A stretch of 64,000 nt of DNA. Origin: Cyclaneusma minus. Lineage: Eukaryota; Ascomycota; Leotiomycetes; Marthamycetales; Marthamycetaceae. Positions 1 to 11,064 of this stretch are shown in pieces. The notes under the pieces are model-generated. The model saw only the letters and a list, made by a program, of their open reading frames with translations. It was not told the origin of the DNA and searched no databases. Numbering within the stretch: position 1 is the first letter of the stretch; each line of letters starts with the position of its first letter. The position numbers were made by a program, and so were the translations under genes. Location of the stretch: assembly GCA_037179335.1 (NCBI GenBank), contig JAKZHN010000047.1:1-64000 (forward strand), given 5' to 3'.

Positions 1-246
1 AACCCTAACCCTAACCCTAACCCTAACCCTAACCCTAACCCTAACCCTAACCCTAACCCTAACCCTAACCCTAACCCTAACCCTAACCCTAACCCTAACC
101 CTAACCCTAACCCTAACCCTAACCCTAACCCTAACCCTAACCCTAACCCTGACCCTGACCCTGACCCTGACCCTGACCCTGACCCTGACCCTGACCCTGA
201 CCCTGACCCTGACCCTGACCCTGACCCTGACCCTGACCCTGACCCT
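1..246. repeat. Telomere: (AACCCT)25 followed by (GACCCT)16
   Basis: Positions 1-150 are 25 perfect AACCCT units (TTAGGG telomere on the other strand). Positions 151-246 are 16 perfect GACCCT units, a uniform one-base variant. The orientation, C-rich strand reading inward from base 1, is that of a left chromosome end. The switch between the two unit types is abrupt at 150/151. Confidence 0.97.
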
Positions 247-1358
247 GTTTTGATTTTGATTTTGATTTTATATATTTTTTGTTTATTTAGTGTTTTCGGT
301 TTTCTTTTTTTTTTTTCACGCATTTTACCCCTAGTTTCTAATGCGCTGGTTAGTTCTGCGATTACGGCTTTGGATAGCGAATTTGGTATTTGCTGGCCCT
401 GACAACCCTGACAAATTACCGGGATGCCATAGAAAGGAAATTTTTGGCATGGGAGTAATTTGCATCTTTTATAGTCTTTTTATATTTTAATATTAAATAC
501 CCTAGCTTTTATATAAATGTATTTAAAATATTAATAATAAAACTCTGGATTTTTGGCATAGAAAAATTACTGCCATGCCATTATTTTACATGCGGAATTT
601 ATAAGCTATATTTATTTTATAAATATATACATTAAATTTAGTTAATAATTTTAACTACTGATTTTTAATAATTTAGAAACACCAGGGTATTTTCTTTAAT
701 ATTCGAATTTAAATAATTTCTTTTTTTTATGGCACGTGGCAAAAATGGTATGGCATGCCGGTAATTTCGAAAAGTTTTTATGGCATGGGGGTAGATTACC
801 GATAAAAGAAAATTCTCAAAAGCCAAACCAGTAACGCCGTCGAACAGAGGTGAGCCTTGTGATGCTGGATTTCATTCCTAGTGCTATAAAGTGGATGAAA
901 ACACACAGGAGGGTTGCCAGTGCTTCTGCGATGCAAGCCACTTCTAGGCAGGGAATTCCCATTTCAATGAGTCTGTGTTCATCGAGATATGCAAAAACGA
1001 ACAGAGAGACCGAGAGTGTCGGCAATGGCGTACTAGCCCACCAAGCCAGCTCTGAGGCAATGACTTTTCATAAAGGACGAAAGATGACATGTCCTGAATT
1101 TCGCAGTTGAACACTCAAAGCATGCATGTGTGGTGGCGAAAGAAAAGTTTAGACGTGGTATTCGGGAGAGCAAGCTACCGTCGTGCTCGAAGGACAACGC
1201 TGTCCGCTCCTATGCAACAGGCTATTCTTTTGCTTGAAGAGCAGCACTATTCGCTGATATGCTGCAAATGATCTTGGACGCCTCAACTCCATACCCCTTA
1301 CCATGCTCGGAATCGGAAAACAACCATCCGCCGGCGAAGTAAGCAAAAAAGAACGCCT
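247..1358. other. AT-rich subtelomeric region without genes
   Basis: A short TTTTGA-type repeat (about 247-268) leads into strongly AT-rich DNA up to about 800. Several copies of a GGCATG..GTAATTT motif lie in both orientations between 412 and 800 (listed separately). From 800 to 1358 the composition becomes ordinary, and this part probably contains the 3' flank of the minus-strand splicing factor gene. I see no supported gene and no telomere-linked helicase. Confidence 0.7.
412..800. repeat. Dispersed subtelomeric GGCATG..GTAATTT motif, about five copies
   Basis: Copies related to TATGGCATGSSGGTAATTT occur near 412-430 (minus), 445-463 (plus), 566-583 (minus), 749-767 (plus) and 779-800 (plus, less well conserved). 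They are spaced irregularly in AT-rich DNA and in both orientations, so they are not a simple tandem array. Function is unknown; they could be remnants of a subtelomeric repeat or protein-binding sites. Confidence 0.55.
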
Positions 1359-2939
1359 CTAGTCCCAATACTTGATACTGCCATCCAGACCCGCCGTGAC
1401 TACTTTGCTCGTCTCCTGCGGATGCCACTGCACAGCTGTCACAGCACCATCACTCGCCTGCATCTTATGCCACATCTTGCACGTCTTCCAATCCCAAAAG
1501 CACACAAATCCGCCGGTATCTCCACTTGCCACCATCTGCCCATCCGGACTACACGCAACATCGATCGCATAGCCGGCATTGTTGTGTCCCCGGAACGACT
1601 TCTTCCTGTTCTGGCGGAACTTGTCGTTCGCCCCGTATACGACGATCTGGTTGTCAGAGGATTGGTATACAACGTATTTGCCGGACGGATGCGCGGATGC
1701 TCGAGTCATCGGGTACATGTAGGGCTCGGCGATGAACTTGATGGGGACGGGGATGTTGTAGTCCCAGGCACGCAGTGACTTGTCGTCCGAGGTGGTCATG
1801 AAGCGGCGGTTTTCGTCGACAAAAGTGATGGTGTTGACGGCTGCAAGATGATGGTCGTATTCTTGCACAATTTCGCGCGTCCGAATGTCGAATTGCACAA
1901 TCTTCTTGTCAGACATGCCGGCAAGGAATTCGTTGGAGTGTTCTGGCGAGGGGTTGAAGCGGACGACATGAGGGGTCTTGCCGGTGGTGAAGCGGTTGAT
2001 GCATTGGCCGGTCTCAGTGTCCCAGAGCTTCATCATGCGGTCATAGGATGCTGAGAGGAACTGGGTACCGGTGGAGTTGAAGGTGATGTCGGAGAGGGAT
2101 TTCGAGTGGCCAGAGTATGTCCGCAAGAGTTCCTTCTGATGGTAGACATCCCAAATCTTAACAGTGCTGTCTGCACTTCCAGAAAGAAGCAGATGTCCCG
2201 AGCCAGGGAAGAAGCGCAGGCCGATGATGGGTTTCGTATGGCTCTTCCAGGTGAAGATGTTCTTCTTTGGCGCATAGTTCTTGATGCTGCCCTCTTCCTT
2301 CTTCAAGTCAACATCCAGATCCTGCGGAACGTGCATGTATGACCGGCCCTGGTAGTCGTACTCTTCGGTCCCGTGGAAAGTCGATGTCTCGGCGCCCTGA
2401 TCTTCAGCCTCTTTTCGCTTCTCGAGAGCCTGTGGTAATGCCGGCACGACAGTTCCACTCTCGACCACATCCTCCTCTTCGACTTCCTCGTATTCTTCAT
2501 CGCTGGCAAGCTCCTCTTCTTCAACATCTTCGTACTCCTCCTGTTTGTATCTCGCCCATGGACCCACATATGCGCCATCTCCATCTGCCACCGTCGCATC
2601 GCCTTTCTTCTGCCTCTTCGCTCGTATCCTGGCAGCCTCTTCCTTTGCAGCAGCTCCACCCACGTATTCCTGATCTGGCCCTCCCCGTCTCTCGACCGCC
2701 CGATGCTGTGATCTGAAGGTGTGTTCGCTGATGTAGGTCTCGCGCGCCCAGCCCGTTGGCACATTCTTCCGCTTCAGGCCATTCGTCTCGTCTTTGAAGG
2801 GATTCGAAGGACCTTGGCTCGGTCGCACCAGATTGTCGGCTGTGTAGGGAACGACTGCGTGGTCGACGGAGGCAGATTGTCGTGCGACGAGGGCGTTTTG
2901 GGGAGCCATGTCGGGCGGGTAGGCTGTGAAGTCTGCCAT
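1359..2939 (-). CDS. PRP17: Pre-mRNA splicing factor Prp17/Cdc40, WD40 repeat protein
   Basis: Single-exon gene of 526 codons when started at the Met of MADFTAYPPDM. An upstream in-frame Met at 2996 is possible but gives a 19-residue lead not expected in the family. The N-terminal half carries the Cdc40-type region with GWARETYISEHTFRSQHR, then lysine/arginine-rich and acidic stretches (EDVEEEELASDEEYEEVEE). The C-terminal half has about seven WD repeats from about residue 230, with WD pairs such as KIWDV, KLWDT and RAWDY, and it ends in SIKYWD. The family acts in the second catalytic step of splicing in the nucleus. The gene is divergent from the next one, separated by 318 bp. Finding an intact essential-type gene whose stop codon is about 1.1 kb from the telomere repeat is unusual. 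Confidence 0.93.
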   Translation of the reverse strand: MADFTAYPPDMAPQNALVARQSASVDHAVVPYTADNLVRPSQGPSNPFKDETNGLKRKNVPTGWARETYISEHTFRSQHRAVERRGGPDQEYVGGAAAKEEAARIRAKRQKKGDATVADGDGAYVGPWARYKQEEYEDVEEEELASDEEYEEVEEEDVVESGTVVPALPQALEKRKEAEDQGAETSTFHGTEEYDYQGRSYMHVPQDLDVDLKKEEGSIKNYAPKKNIFTWKSHTKPIIGLRFFPGSGHLLLSGSADSTVKIWDVYHQKELLRTYSGHSKSLSDITFNSTGTQFLSASYDRMMKLWDTETGQCINRFTTGKTPHVVRFNPSPEHSNEFLAGMSDKKIVQFDIRTREIVQEYDHHLAAVNTITFVDENRRFMTTSDDKSLRAWDYNIPVPIKFIAEPYMYPMTRASAHPSGKYVVYQSSDNQIVVYGANDKFRQNRKKSFRGHNNAGYAIDVACSPDGQMVASGDTGGFVCFWDWKTCKMWHKMQASDGAVTAVQWHPQETSKVVTAGLDGSIKYWD

Positions 2940-3257
2940 TGTGAATGATGAGGACCCAGCGAATGTCGAGAATGTCAGGTCGAAAGGAATCGGCACGGGG
3001 GGTCGTGAGTCGAGGGTGGTGAGGATGAAGAGAGAGGTCGCGAAGCTGAGGTCGATGTCTTCGCGAAACCGACAAATTAGCCTCCGAAATCACGTGCTGA
3101 TAAGCGCTTATCCATTAAGTTCGCGTCTCCCCCGCCTCTTCCGCGCGTGTGCCAACTCCATCTCCTTTCGTGCAATTCATCAAAACCTCCATATTTCTTA
3201 ATCGCGTCTGACATCACATTTCCTTGCTTTCCTGCACAGTCACGTCATTCGCCGATC
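2940..3257. promoter_or_regulatory. Shared divergent promoter, PRP17 and neighbour
   Basis: The 318 bp between the two start codons must hold both 5' leaders and core promoters. The right part is pyrimidine-rich, as is common just upstream of fungal starts. I see no convincing TATA box. Confidence 0.5.
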
Positions 3258-4397
3258 ATGGCTGACACAGAAATTCGAAAGGGCGACTTCGTGTACCGCG
3301 ACACCTTCTTCGCCGAAGTCGCTCCCAACAAACGCCATCCCCGTGCCTCGCTTGCCGAACTCAAAGATCTGCTTCTGCCCAAGAAGAGGGCTGTTGTCAC
3401 AGACCAAGTCGCTCACTGGTATGAGGCACAGCTTCTGCACTATGGCTTGCCCCGTTCCAAGGACAAGAACACGGCCAAGGTGCGCCTCACGACTGCCATC
3501 AATGCCAAGTCACTCGAGCTGCCTGGATGGATTCAGCAATTGGAGACGGAGATGAAGAAGAACTATGCCACTGCTTTGCGGAAAGCCAGGAAGGAAGCAG
3601 ATGCTGCCACGGAACAAACTGCGCCAGCCAAGGGAAAGAAGAGGAAGTTGGAGGAAGAAGCTACGAGTACTACTGTGTCTGTCAAAGTTGGCGATGTGAC
3701 TTTGGAGATTCAGCAGAACAAGAAGAGCAAGACTGCTACTGCGTCGACGACAGTCAAGCCCAGCAAAGCCGCGACAACTCCAGCGAAGCAGACCGCTACG
3801 AAGGAAGTCAAGTCTACTGCTAAGTCGGCTGCTCCCAAGTCCACTGCCCCAAAATCCACTGCTACTGACAAGAAGACTGCAACTTCATCTCCGGCCAAGT
3901 CCACGAAACCTGCTCCCGCAAAGCCATCCAAATCCACCAAAGCTACCACCGAGTACAATCATCCATCTTCATCGAAAGGAAAACAAGGCAATTCCAAGTT
4001 CTCCGGCAGCCAAGATCCCGTACTCCTCGACCACGAAAACGACCGCTACATGCCCGATGCACCTCCCCCACCTTACTCAGCCCACGACTTCGCCGCCGCT
4101 GTCCCCGCTGCCAACCGTGACTTTGTGCAAGTCTCTGGTTCCTATGCCATCACCGCCTTCCACAACGACGAGTCTTTCTACAGCACCCTCCGTCTCGTTA
4201 TCGACAAGCGCAACCCTCAGCAGAGACTCTGGGGCAGCTTCTCCATCGGCCCCAAAGAAGGCACTCTGCAAATGGAAGACACCGCCGGTCTGGCAAATCA
4301 AGCCAACAAAGAGTTCGGCTGGCGCGCAGAGGACAAGCGGAATGGAGCACTCGAATTTCGGAAGACTCAAAGAGGGCAGATATCCTTCAACGGATGA
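3258..4397 (+). CDS. Uncharacterised lysine/alanine-rich protein with in-frame TGA before its conserved tail
   Basis: I do not recognise a named family. From the Met of MADTEIRKGDF the reading frame gives 379 aa to a TGA at 4395-4397. The N-terminus (about residues 1-110) is compact and charged. The middle (about 130-250) is a low-complexity Lys/Ala/Thr/Ser linker with KKRKLEEE and PAKQTATKEVK-like repeats, suggesting a nuclear protein. The C-terminal part (about 260-379) looks folded. After the TGA the same frame stays open for 49 more codons to a TAA at 4545-4547 and reads like a natural continuation (GGVQGEFWGLLG, EGILQDGDVIEP). So the TGA may be a recent nonsense mutation, a readthrough stop or a sequencing error. 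I saw no intron signals that would remove it cleanly. An upstream Met at 3147 is probably in the leader. Confidence 0.7.
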   Translation: MADTEIRKGDFVYRDTFFAEVAPNKRHPRASLAELKDLLLPKKRAVVTDQVAHWYEAQLLHYGLPRSKDKNTAKVRLTTAINAKSLELPGWIQQLETEMKKNYATALRKARKEADAATEQTAPAKGKKRKLEEEATSTTVSVKVGDVTLEIQQNKKSKTATASTTVKPSKAATTPAKQTATKEVKSTAKSAAPKSTAPKSTATDKKTATSSPAKSTKPAPAKPSKSTKATTEYNHPSSSKGKQGNSKFSGSQDPVLLDHENDRYMPDAPPPPYSAHDFAAAVPAANRDFVQVSGSYAITAFHNDESFYSTLRLVIDKRNPQQRLWGSFSIGPKEGTLQMEDTAGLANQANKEFGWRAEDKRNGALEFRKTQRGQISFNG

Positions 4398-4547
4398 GGA
4401 GGCGTGCAGGGCGAGTTCTGGGGACTGCTCGGTGCTGGTGATGAAGGGAAGGTGGTGTTTGAGGGCATTCTGCAAGATGGTGATGTGATTGAACCGAGGG
4501 TGATGGAGGGCAGGTGGAAGAGCATTGCTGCAAGGGCGTATGTATAA

Positions 4548-5556
4548 AGTAGGTGTTTGAAACGGGGAAGGCGTTCGAAATACCAGGATTTCGGTGGGAC
4601 GTTGAATGTTGGTGCTTGGACAATTCAAGTTGTGAGACGTATCGTGTTCATTTCACTGTTTAGTGTCTCCATGATGTGGGTGAAAGCTGATGACAGGTTG
4701 ATGACGGAGGCCCGAGTTCTCTACATTGATCTACGTGAATCATGTGTATCGAAGAATGTTTGGCTCCAGAGAGTCCAGGGTGTGTACCGACGATGACACC
4801 GTCTGAGTCACACGGTGTAGATGTAGGCTGTAGGCAGCTTCCACATTCTCAAGGATCTGTCAATCCGGCTCTTCCCAGATCAGTCTCCAATTCTCCATAT
4901 CACGTGTCTGCAACGTGTTCTAGCTCTGCTAACTGGGACTCAGAACAGCGAAGTCCATCTACCTTGGGCCTGTCTGAACCGAATCGCGACCACTCAGGCG
5001 CTTAACAGCCTCCGCCTTGACCCCCCGCTTTCCAGTCTATACTTGTACATCCTAAGGCATATCCCCGAAACCAACATTGGGGGTGATATCACAAAAAGTA
5101 CATCACGCATATGGGACCTGCATAAGCTGGGACCAACACCCGATATTTTGGAAAGCCTTGGGTTACATGTTCACAGAAACAGGTTTTATGTGCGGGGTAC
5201 CTCCAGGCACCCAACGGTTCCTTGACCTCAGGGGACGCTCGATGCGATTTGGGGGCCGTGTGGTGCATCCAACACCTCCGATCCCCATGTTTCGGGAGGA
5301 AATCGATATCAAGATACAGCCTGTTCAAATGGACTTGTTGCACATGCATGCAGCGGCTGCAGCCCACGCGGGACTACCTCCAATTTGAGAATTTATGTTC
5401 CTTGGTCATTAGATGCACGTTCCTATTTCTGCCTTGTACATGGGCTAGGAGAACTCGCAGCCTGCAAGACGACAAATTACAATAGACCTGAACTAGACTT
5501 CACGCGACATGCATTATTCGAACAAGAATCATGCCCCAATCACAATCTTACTCTCA
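4548..5556. other. Intergenic, nothing recognised
   Basis: About 1 kb between convergent genes. Short open frames exist in several phases, but none has a family signature or consistent codon use. No RNA gene or repeat was seen. Confidence 0.6.
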
Positions 5557-6024
5557 CTACACCCCATGTTCAGAAGCTCCACCAACAGGCCCCCAAACAG
5601 ACCTTTCGATCATCCATTCCATCTTACCACTTTCCTTGTCGATTTTGGCGAACATGAAGCTCTCGAACTGGGTATCAGCCGACTCGACCTTGATCGTGCC
5701 TGTCATCCGCGCGGCCAATTGGTCTCCGTCTCGAAGGAATTCGTGGCTATCGAGTCAAGAACCGTGTTAATTGCATGTTCTTGGGAACGGAATACAGATG
5801 TACAAGAAAACTTACACTACAGGCTCGTAGTCGCTGATCTTGGCGCGCCACTCCTCAATGCCCTTGACATAGGTATCTCTCGTGAGATGCTGGCCGTTCA
5901 TGATGTGGTAGAAGGTTGGGGTTGCGGTGGCATCAGCGTACGCCTCTGAGTCTTCGGGAGGACCAGTGAGGCTCCATGTCATGGCGCGCTGGAAGCCTTC
6001 GATCGTTGAGGTGTATTCAGACAT
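5557..6024 (-). CDS. Small NTF2-like/SnoaL-like protein
   Basis: Two exons, 5816-6024 and 5557-5746, joined across a 69-bp GTAAGT..ATAG intron, give 132 aa. The start is MSEYTSTIEGFQRAMTWSL and the spliced frame ends in SVWGPVGGASEHGV. The pattern is that of a single NTF2-like cone domain: an N-terminal helix, a HIMNG..LTRDTYVKGIEEW segment, the splice, then a VHEFLRDGDQLAARMTGTI strand and a central beta-sheet. Such small fungal proteins include polyketide cyclase and dehydratase relatives, but most have no known role. No metabolic cluster surrounds it here, so I infer no substrate. Confidence 0.75.
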
Positions 6025-6595
6025 GTCTGGAGTTGATTCTTGTAAATGGGTTGACAGAGCTGCTGGCGAAGATTTAGGATCGAGTTGAAGGAGGGGTGTT
6101 CTGGAGATCTAGTTGCCAAAAAATGGAAGCGAGGTGAGTTGAAACAAGCATTTATAGTGTTCTACCGTTGGGGCATCACCTGACTCCCACCCACCTCGCT
6201 GCAGTAGTTGAGAAGTTTATGTAGGGTTTGCTCATGCTAACATACAGGATGTACGACCCTTGCTGAGCAAAGTGCAGGGGGGTTTGAGGCCTGTGGGGGC
6301 CAGCCGGAGGACGCCGCAGGCGCCAGCCTTCCCACTGCTTTTTACTCTAGCTATTCAAAGAATCAGGTCAAATACATGCAGTTACTTGCACAGAAGATTG
6401 CAGGATTCTGGAACCTTGTAGGTGAATACTTTGAACGAGTTTTTGAATCCAATACTCGATCAAAGCGCGTTACAATACATTTTCAGTAATGCCAGAATCC
6501 CTATTCCCGCCTCTCATCCAATATTGCTCGATCACAGATTCTCGAGTTTCCAAATACCAAGCTTCTAGAGTGTTTGACCATGTTCCCTTAGTGAC
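6025..6595. other. Intergenic, nothing recognised
   Basis: This 571-bp stretch holds the promoter side of the NTF2-like gene and the 3' flank of the rhodopsin-domain gene. No open frame with family support or structured repeat was seen. Confidence 0.55.
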
Positions 6596-7911
6596 TCAAC
6601 TGCGATCCGTGTTGACAGACATGGACTTGCTTTCAACCGAACGAGGTGGGAGCTGCACATCTCCAAGCTCCATGTAATCAGTTTGTGCACTGACAATAAG
6701 ATCGGTGCTAGCTCCGGAATTCTCTTTCGCAGATGGTAAAGTCGACGTGCGCGAGGTACCCAAGCTTGAGAATACAGTCTGAAGCTTCCAATACAACTTG
6801 GAGTCCATGATCTGAACAATCCAAAAGAGGCGCAGAGCGGGCGTACACCCAACAATAATAGCAACGGTGTGTTCTATGACCCTAAGTACAACGACAGATC
6901 AGACCTGGACAGTTTGGAATCGCACCTCGTTTGTTACTTACTGTCCCAAGATTTGCCCAATTTCATTATCACTAACTCCAGCAAAGGAACTGCAGCGGTA
7001 GTACAGTGTGACGGCGCTAGCAGTGATTCCACTGAGAATTCGTCATAATTAGATACCAGGCCGCATAGATAGGAAGCTGTAGAATGTCCAAATACATACA
7101 GGATAGCTGTCATGAAGACCACTGCCAAATTGATCCTCTTACCGAGGGGAAGCTGTAAACGGAAAACCACAGGCAGCGGGAGAACGAACAGCAGAAGGTC
7201 GCTGAAAGTTGATGTAGTGCCGTTCACGACACCCACAATCAGGCCATCATGAATGCATGCCTGTAACCAACTGCCATCGGGGTTTCGCGCCGTGGGACCA
7301 CATCTGACAGTTGTGAAAATGGCACCAGCAAGAAGAGACAGCGGATATGCGACAAGCCATATGTAAGATACAAGGCGAAGCCATTTCTTGACACCGAAGA
7401 GTCGTAGATAGAGAACCACAATCGGGAGTCGACATGTGTAGCACGCAGCTACCGCAACATAGCCGGCAGCGATGATAAACTAATGTTTAGAGCTTCGTAA
7501 GTCTAGTACCGGCGACTGCGGGGGATGAGATTCCTCACGTTTCCAATGAAAGTTACTGTAGTCTCTGGATTGTTCAGTACTATATCCTGTTAGCTGGACT
7601 TCATCTGTGAAGGTATCGGTCTTGAGCGGGAGAGTAAACATCACTTACCGACTCTATCAGTATAATATATGCCACATTCGGCAGCAAGACAAATAACAGC
7701 TAAAATAGAAAGGTCTGTATCATACACAAATTAGTTAGAAGATCTGCCAGTCGTATTTTTCGGACTCACAGTCGTCGACAAACACTTTGTGAGAACCATG
7801 GTAGACTGCCGAAAGACGGATCAAAACAACAATAGCAGCGACAAGAAAACAAATAATCAAGGAGGCAAGAGTTGCTTGAGGTGAAACCTCGGTGGGCAGA
7901 ATATCTGACAT
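6596..7911 (-). CDS. Fungal rhodopsin-domain (Pth11-like) seven-helix membrane protein
   Basis: Six exons (7770-7911, 7649-7714, 7539-7579, 7100-7479, 6942-7031, 6596-6881) close in frame to 334 aa; every junction has GT..AG. The start is MSDILPTEVSP, followed directly by a first membrane helix (LASLIICFLVAAIVVLIRL). About seven hydrophobic segments follow, including SYIWLVAYPLSLLAGAIF and TFSDLLLFVLPLPVVFRLQL. The family hallmark order is present: a DDYL-like helix 2, then D.....LPLP.....L.LP...K in the fifth helix region, then a cytosolic hydrophilic tail rich in Ser. These proteins sit in the plasma membrane and resemble Pth11-like receptors, but most lack a known ligand. It is divergent from the P450 gene at 8944. 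Confidence 0.8.
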
Positions 7912-8943
7912 GTCGAGACGTGGAAGCGGTCGTGCTGGATCCTTCAATTGCCTCGACGTCTTTGAGCTGTAGTTGCTGATGATTCCGCTAAGTTTGACGT
8001 GAAATGTGGAAAGGGCCAGCTGGGAATTATCGTCGATCAGTGTGGCATCCTCAAGGATTCGGCAGATGATCACGGCCTCTACTGCATTCAGAGTCACCAA
8101 CTTACCTAGGGCTACAGGTTACCGCGCGTCGTCCCCTGCCCACGGTAGCGGACAAATGTGCAATACAGTTGGTAATATGCATGAAGTTGCGGACGAGTAT
8201 GCCCTTGGTAATTTGCATGCAGCTGCTAAATTTGCAGCTGGCAGCAATCCTTGTAAACTAACAAGCGCCACAAACCCCGGCGCCTATAGAAACGGGACAA
8301 ATCCCCGGAGCTGCCTTGAGTTCCGGTAGTTTGGTAGCGACCTGTCCCATCTCGCTCTGCGCATGAGGTGGACATGCGATTCCAACGTTGCCTCCGAGGT
8401 GACAGGGACTTGCGGCGCGTATACACATGTTTAATGCAATGAAGGCACTTCCGAGAGAGAACACCGGGTCTAGAATCCTGAAATACGCCACTTGTTGCTT
8501 TCCTCGCTCAAAGAGCATCCGATAAATTGCCAAGACATTGTATTGGCAGGTACATTTGTTCGAAAATGTGTGGTGTGGCGAGGAGGTGTAGGATCGGACC
8601 AGAACGTTGATATCGGCGCAGCCGCTCAAAGCCAACAACCAACTATCATCGAGTGCCAGCTGGAGCCTTGGATTGGTCTCGTCTTGAAATCCTTGTATCT
8701 GCTGTTCTTCTCTGCTCTCTGTGATTCTCTGTGAGCCTTCGGTAGAATGAAAAGCTTGAAGTCTAACAGCGGCTTCTTCAGTCTCGTGGAGCCTTACATG
8801 AATGAGTCAAATCGTGTTATTTACAAACATCACCGCCCCATAAATAAACCAGTCCTTTCTCTATCGGTTTTCCAAAACGTCCACCCCCTAGAGCAAGAAA
8901 TGCAAGAACAACACTGCGGATCCGCTCTTCAGAGATCTCAGTT
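7912..8943. other. Divergent intergenic region, nothing recognised
   Basis: About 1 kb between the divergent rhodopsin-domain and P450 genes; it must contain both promoters. Open frames here are short and have no family signature. Confidence 0.5.
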
Positions 8944-11064
8944 ATGACAGTTCTTTCTTTGTTTGGCACAAGTGAGCCTGGAGTTTTTGGCTGTACTCTG
9001 CTTTTGCTTTTCGCACTCCTCCTCTGCTTTGTTTTCGCGTCAAAAGCCAAACTAGTAAGTTGATGCGTCTAGTCAACCCCTATGTGATAAGTTCTGCTAA
9101 TAAATCAGGTCAACCCACTTCGAATCTACGACATATTGTCAAGTTATGTCAAGAAGAGGGTGCAGGCCTGGTCCTACCTTCTCAACGGGCGCAACATCAT
9201 CCAGTATGGATATGACGAAGTAATTCCATCGCAAAGCAAGCCATCGATGAGTGGTCAGCTAACAGAATACTTGATAGTCAGACGGCCAGCCCTACGAGAT
9301 TCTGGCACCCGATACCCGTATGGTCTTTGTATCCTCAGCCAAGCATATCAAGGAAGTTGATCAGGCACCCGACACCGTTCTTTCTCTGAATGGAGCAGCA
9401 AAGCATGTCTGTGTACTTGCCTTGGTTTCCTTTCCTAGGCTGACGTTGTATCCACAGATGCTGCAGCCAATCTATACGATGAATGGTTTCAACTGGTTTG
9501 ATCGGAGAGGCGTGGAAGGCGTTGGATTCATCAAAACTCTTCGAACTCTTCTGACAAACAACCTACCACAGCTTCTTCCACGTCTCAGCGTAGCGGCCAG
9601 AGTCCGCTTTGATGAACTCAGGTCTCATCATGCCGTTGTTAATGGTAAGATTTGGCCGAAATCTCTGGTAGGTTTTGCTAATTTTATCCCAGGTGCTATT
9701 CATTCCCCGGTATATCCTATGGTGATGGATATGGTGGTTTTGCTAAATGCAACATCGTTGTTTGGAGAAGAACTGGGTATGCCATCCTTTATTTTGTGTC
9801 CTTGACTACTCACTGACGTGGCTCAATCTAGCAAAAAATCCGGTCTTCATCAAGGCGGCTAGAGCTTACGTCGAGGAGACTTTGATCTCAGCCGAGATCG
9901 TCAAGCTAATGCCGAAATTTGTTGCACCGTATGCATACCTTTTCTAAGAATCTGAGTTAAAACATCGCCGGCTAATACAAATGGCAGAGTCGTCGGCGGG
10001 ATACTCACTCGCCGACTCAGAAATCACAAGGAATTCTTCAGCTGTCTAGTTCCCGCTGCTGAAGAGCGTGTTCAGGAAAGGGACCTGAAAGCTTTGGGAC
10101 ATGACTTCCCCAAACGGGTACGTGCTATTGTATGAATGTCGGCTTCGAGTATTAATTATTTCCAGGCCGATTGTATCCAGTGGATTGTCGAAACAGCACC
10201 AAAAAACAACCCCTGGTCAGCGGAACGCGTCATTTATGAACTGATGGCAATTTGGTTTGGCTCAGTCCATATTCTCACGACGGTGAATTGATTCGCTCGA
10301 TTTGTCATGATCATCACTGACTTGGCCGCCAGACACTTGTTTGGGTAATCCATGACTTGTGTATCCATCCCGAGTATATCAAGGATCTCCGCGAGGAACT
10401 CGATGCAAACTATAGAGAGTTTGAGCGTACTGCCAAGGGACTTCCACTTCTGGATAGTTTCATCAAGGAGTCGGCACGTCTGACACCTGTGGAGTCAAGT
10501 AAGCCCCCATCCAGTTGCTGGAATTCTCAGTCCCGAGACTGACGATGTTACAAGTGAGTGTACGTCGCTGTGCGCTCCAACCATTCACGTTGTCCGACGG
10601 AACAAAGCTTGCCGTCGGTGACTGGACTTGCGCTCCATCCGGTGCCATAAATCTAAAGGCAGATTACTACCCTGCACCCTTGGAGTTCAACGGCTTCAGA
10701 TTCGTGGACCCGGCTCTGGTTCCTGGGGAGCTACTACCGTCCCACGTCTCACAGCCCAAGCCATCAAAGCTCGCTGATGTTGACGACTCATTCCTCATGT
10801 GGGGAACAGGACGAATGGCCTGGTAAGTTCTGTGATCCATTTGTGCTCTGAGTCTCGTGAGCGAAAGCCGTGACTAATTCGATGACATGCAGTCCAGGGA
10901 GATACTACTCTGCGGCTTTCATGAAAGTCATCCTAGGTCAAATTGTCATGAACTATGACCTTGCTCTTGTTGAGAAAAATGCATCTCGTGGGTTTTCATG
11001 GCGCGCAGCTATGATCCCCAAGGAACACACTATGGTGGCGTTTACGCCTCGAGGGGACACATAG
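8944..11064 (+). CDS. Cytochrome P450 monooxygenase, 11 exons
   Basis: Exons 8944-9054, 9109-9219, 9278-9406, 9458-9644, 9693-9776, 9832-9928, 9988-10117, 10166-10282, 10333-10498, 10555-10822 and 10893-11064 join in frame to 523 aa, a normal P450 length. The N-terminus has a membrane anchor (TLLLLFALLLCFVFA). The K-helix motif ESAR lies in FIKESARLTPVES, followed by the conserved SVRRCALQPFTLSDG region. The heme loop is WGTGRMACPGRYYSA, with the cysteine ligand in exon 11 and Trp where Phe is usual. The I-helix area (ELMAIWFGSVHILTT) lacks a textbook AGxDTT. It resembles fungal secondary-metabolism P450s, but it stands alone, more than 20 kb from the PKS locus. The substrate is unknown. Confidence 0.85.
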
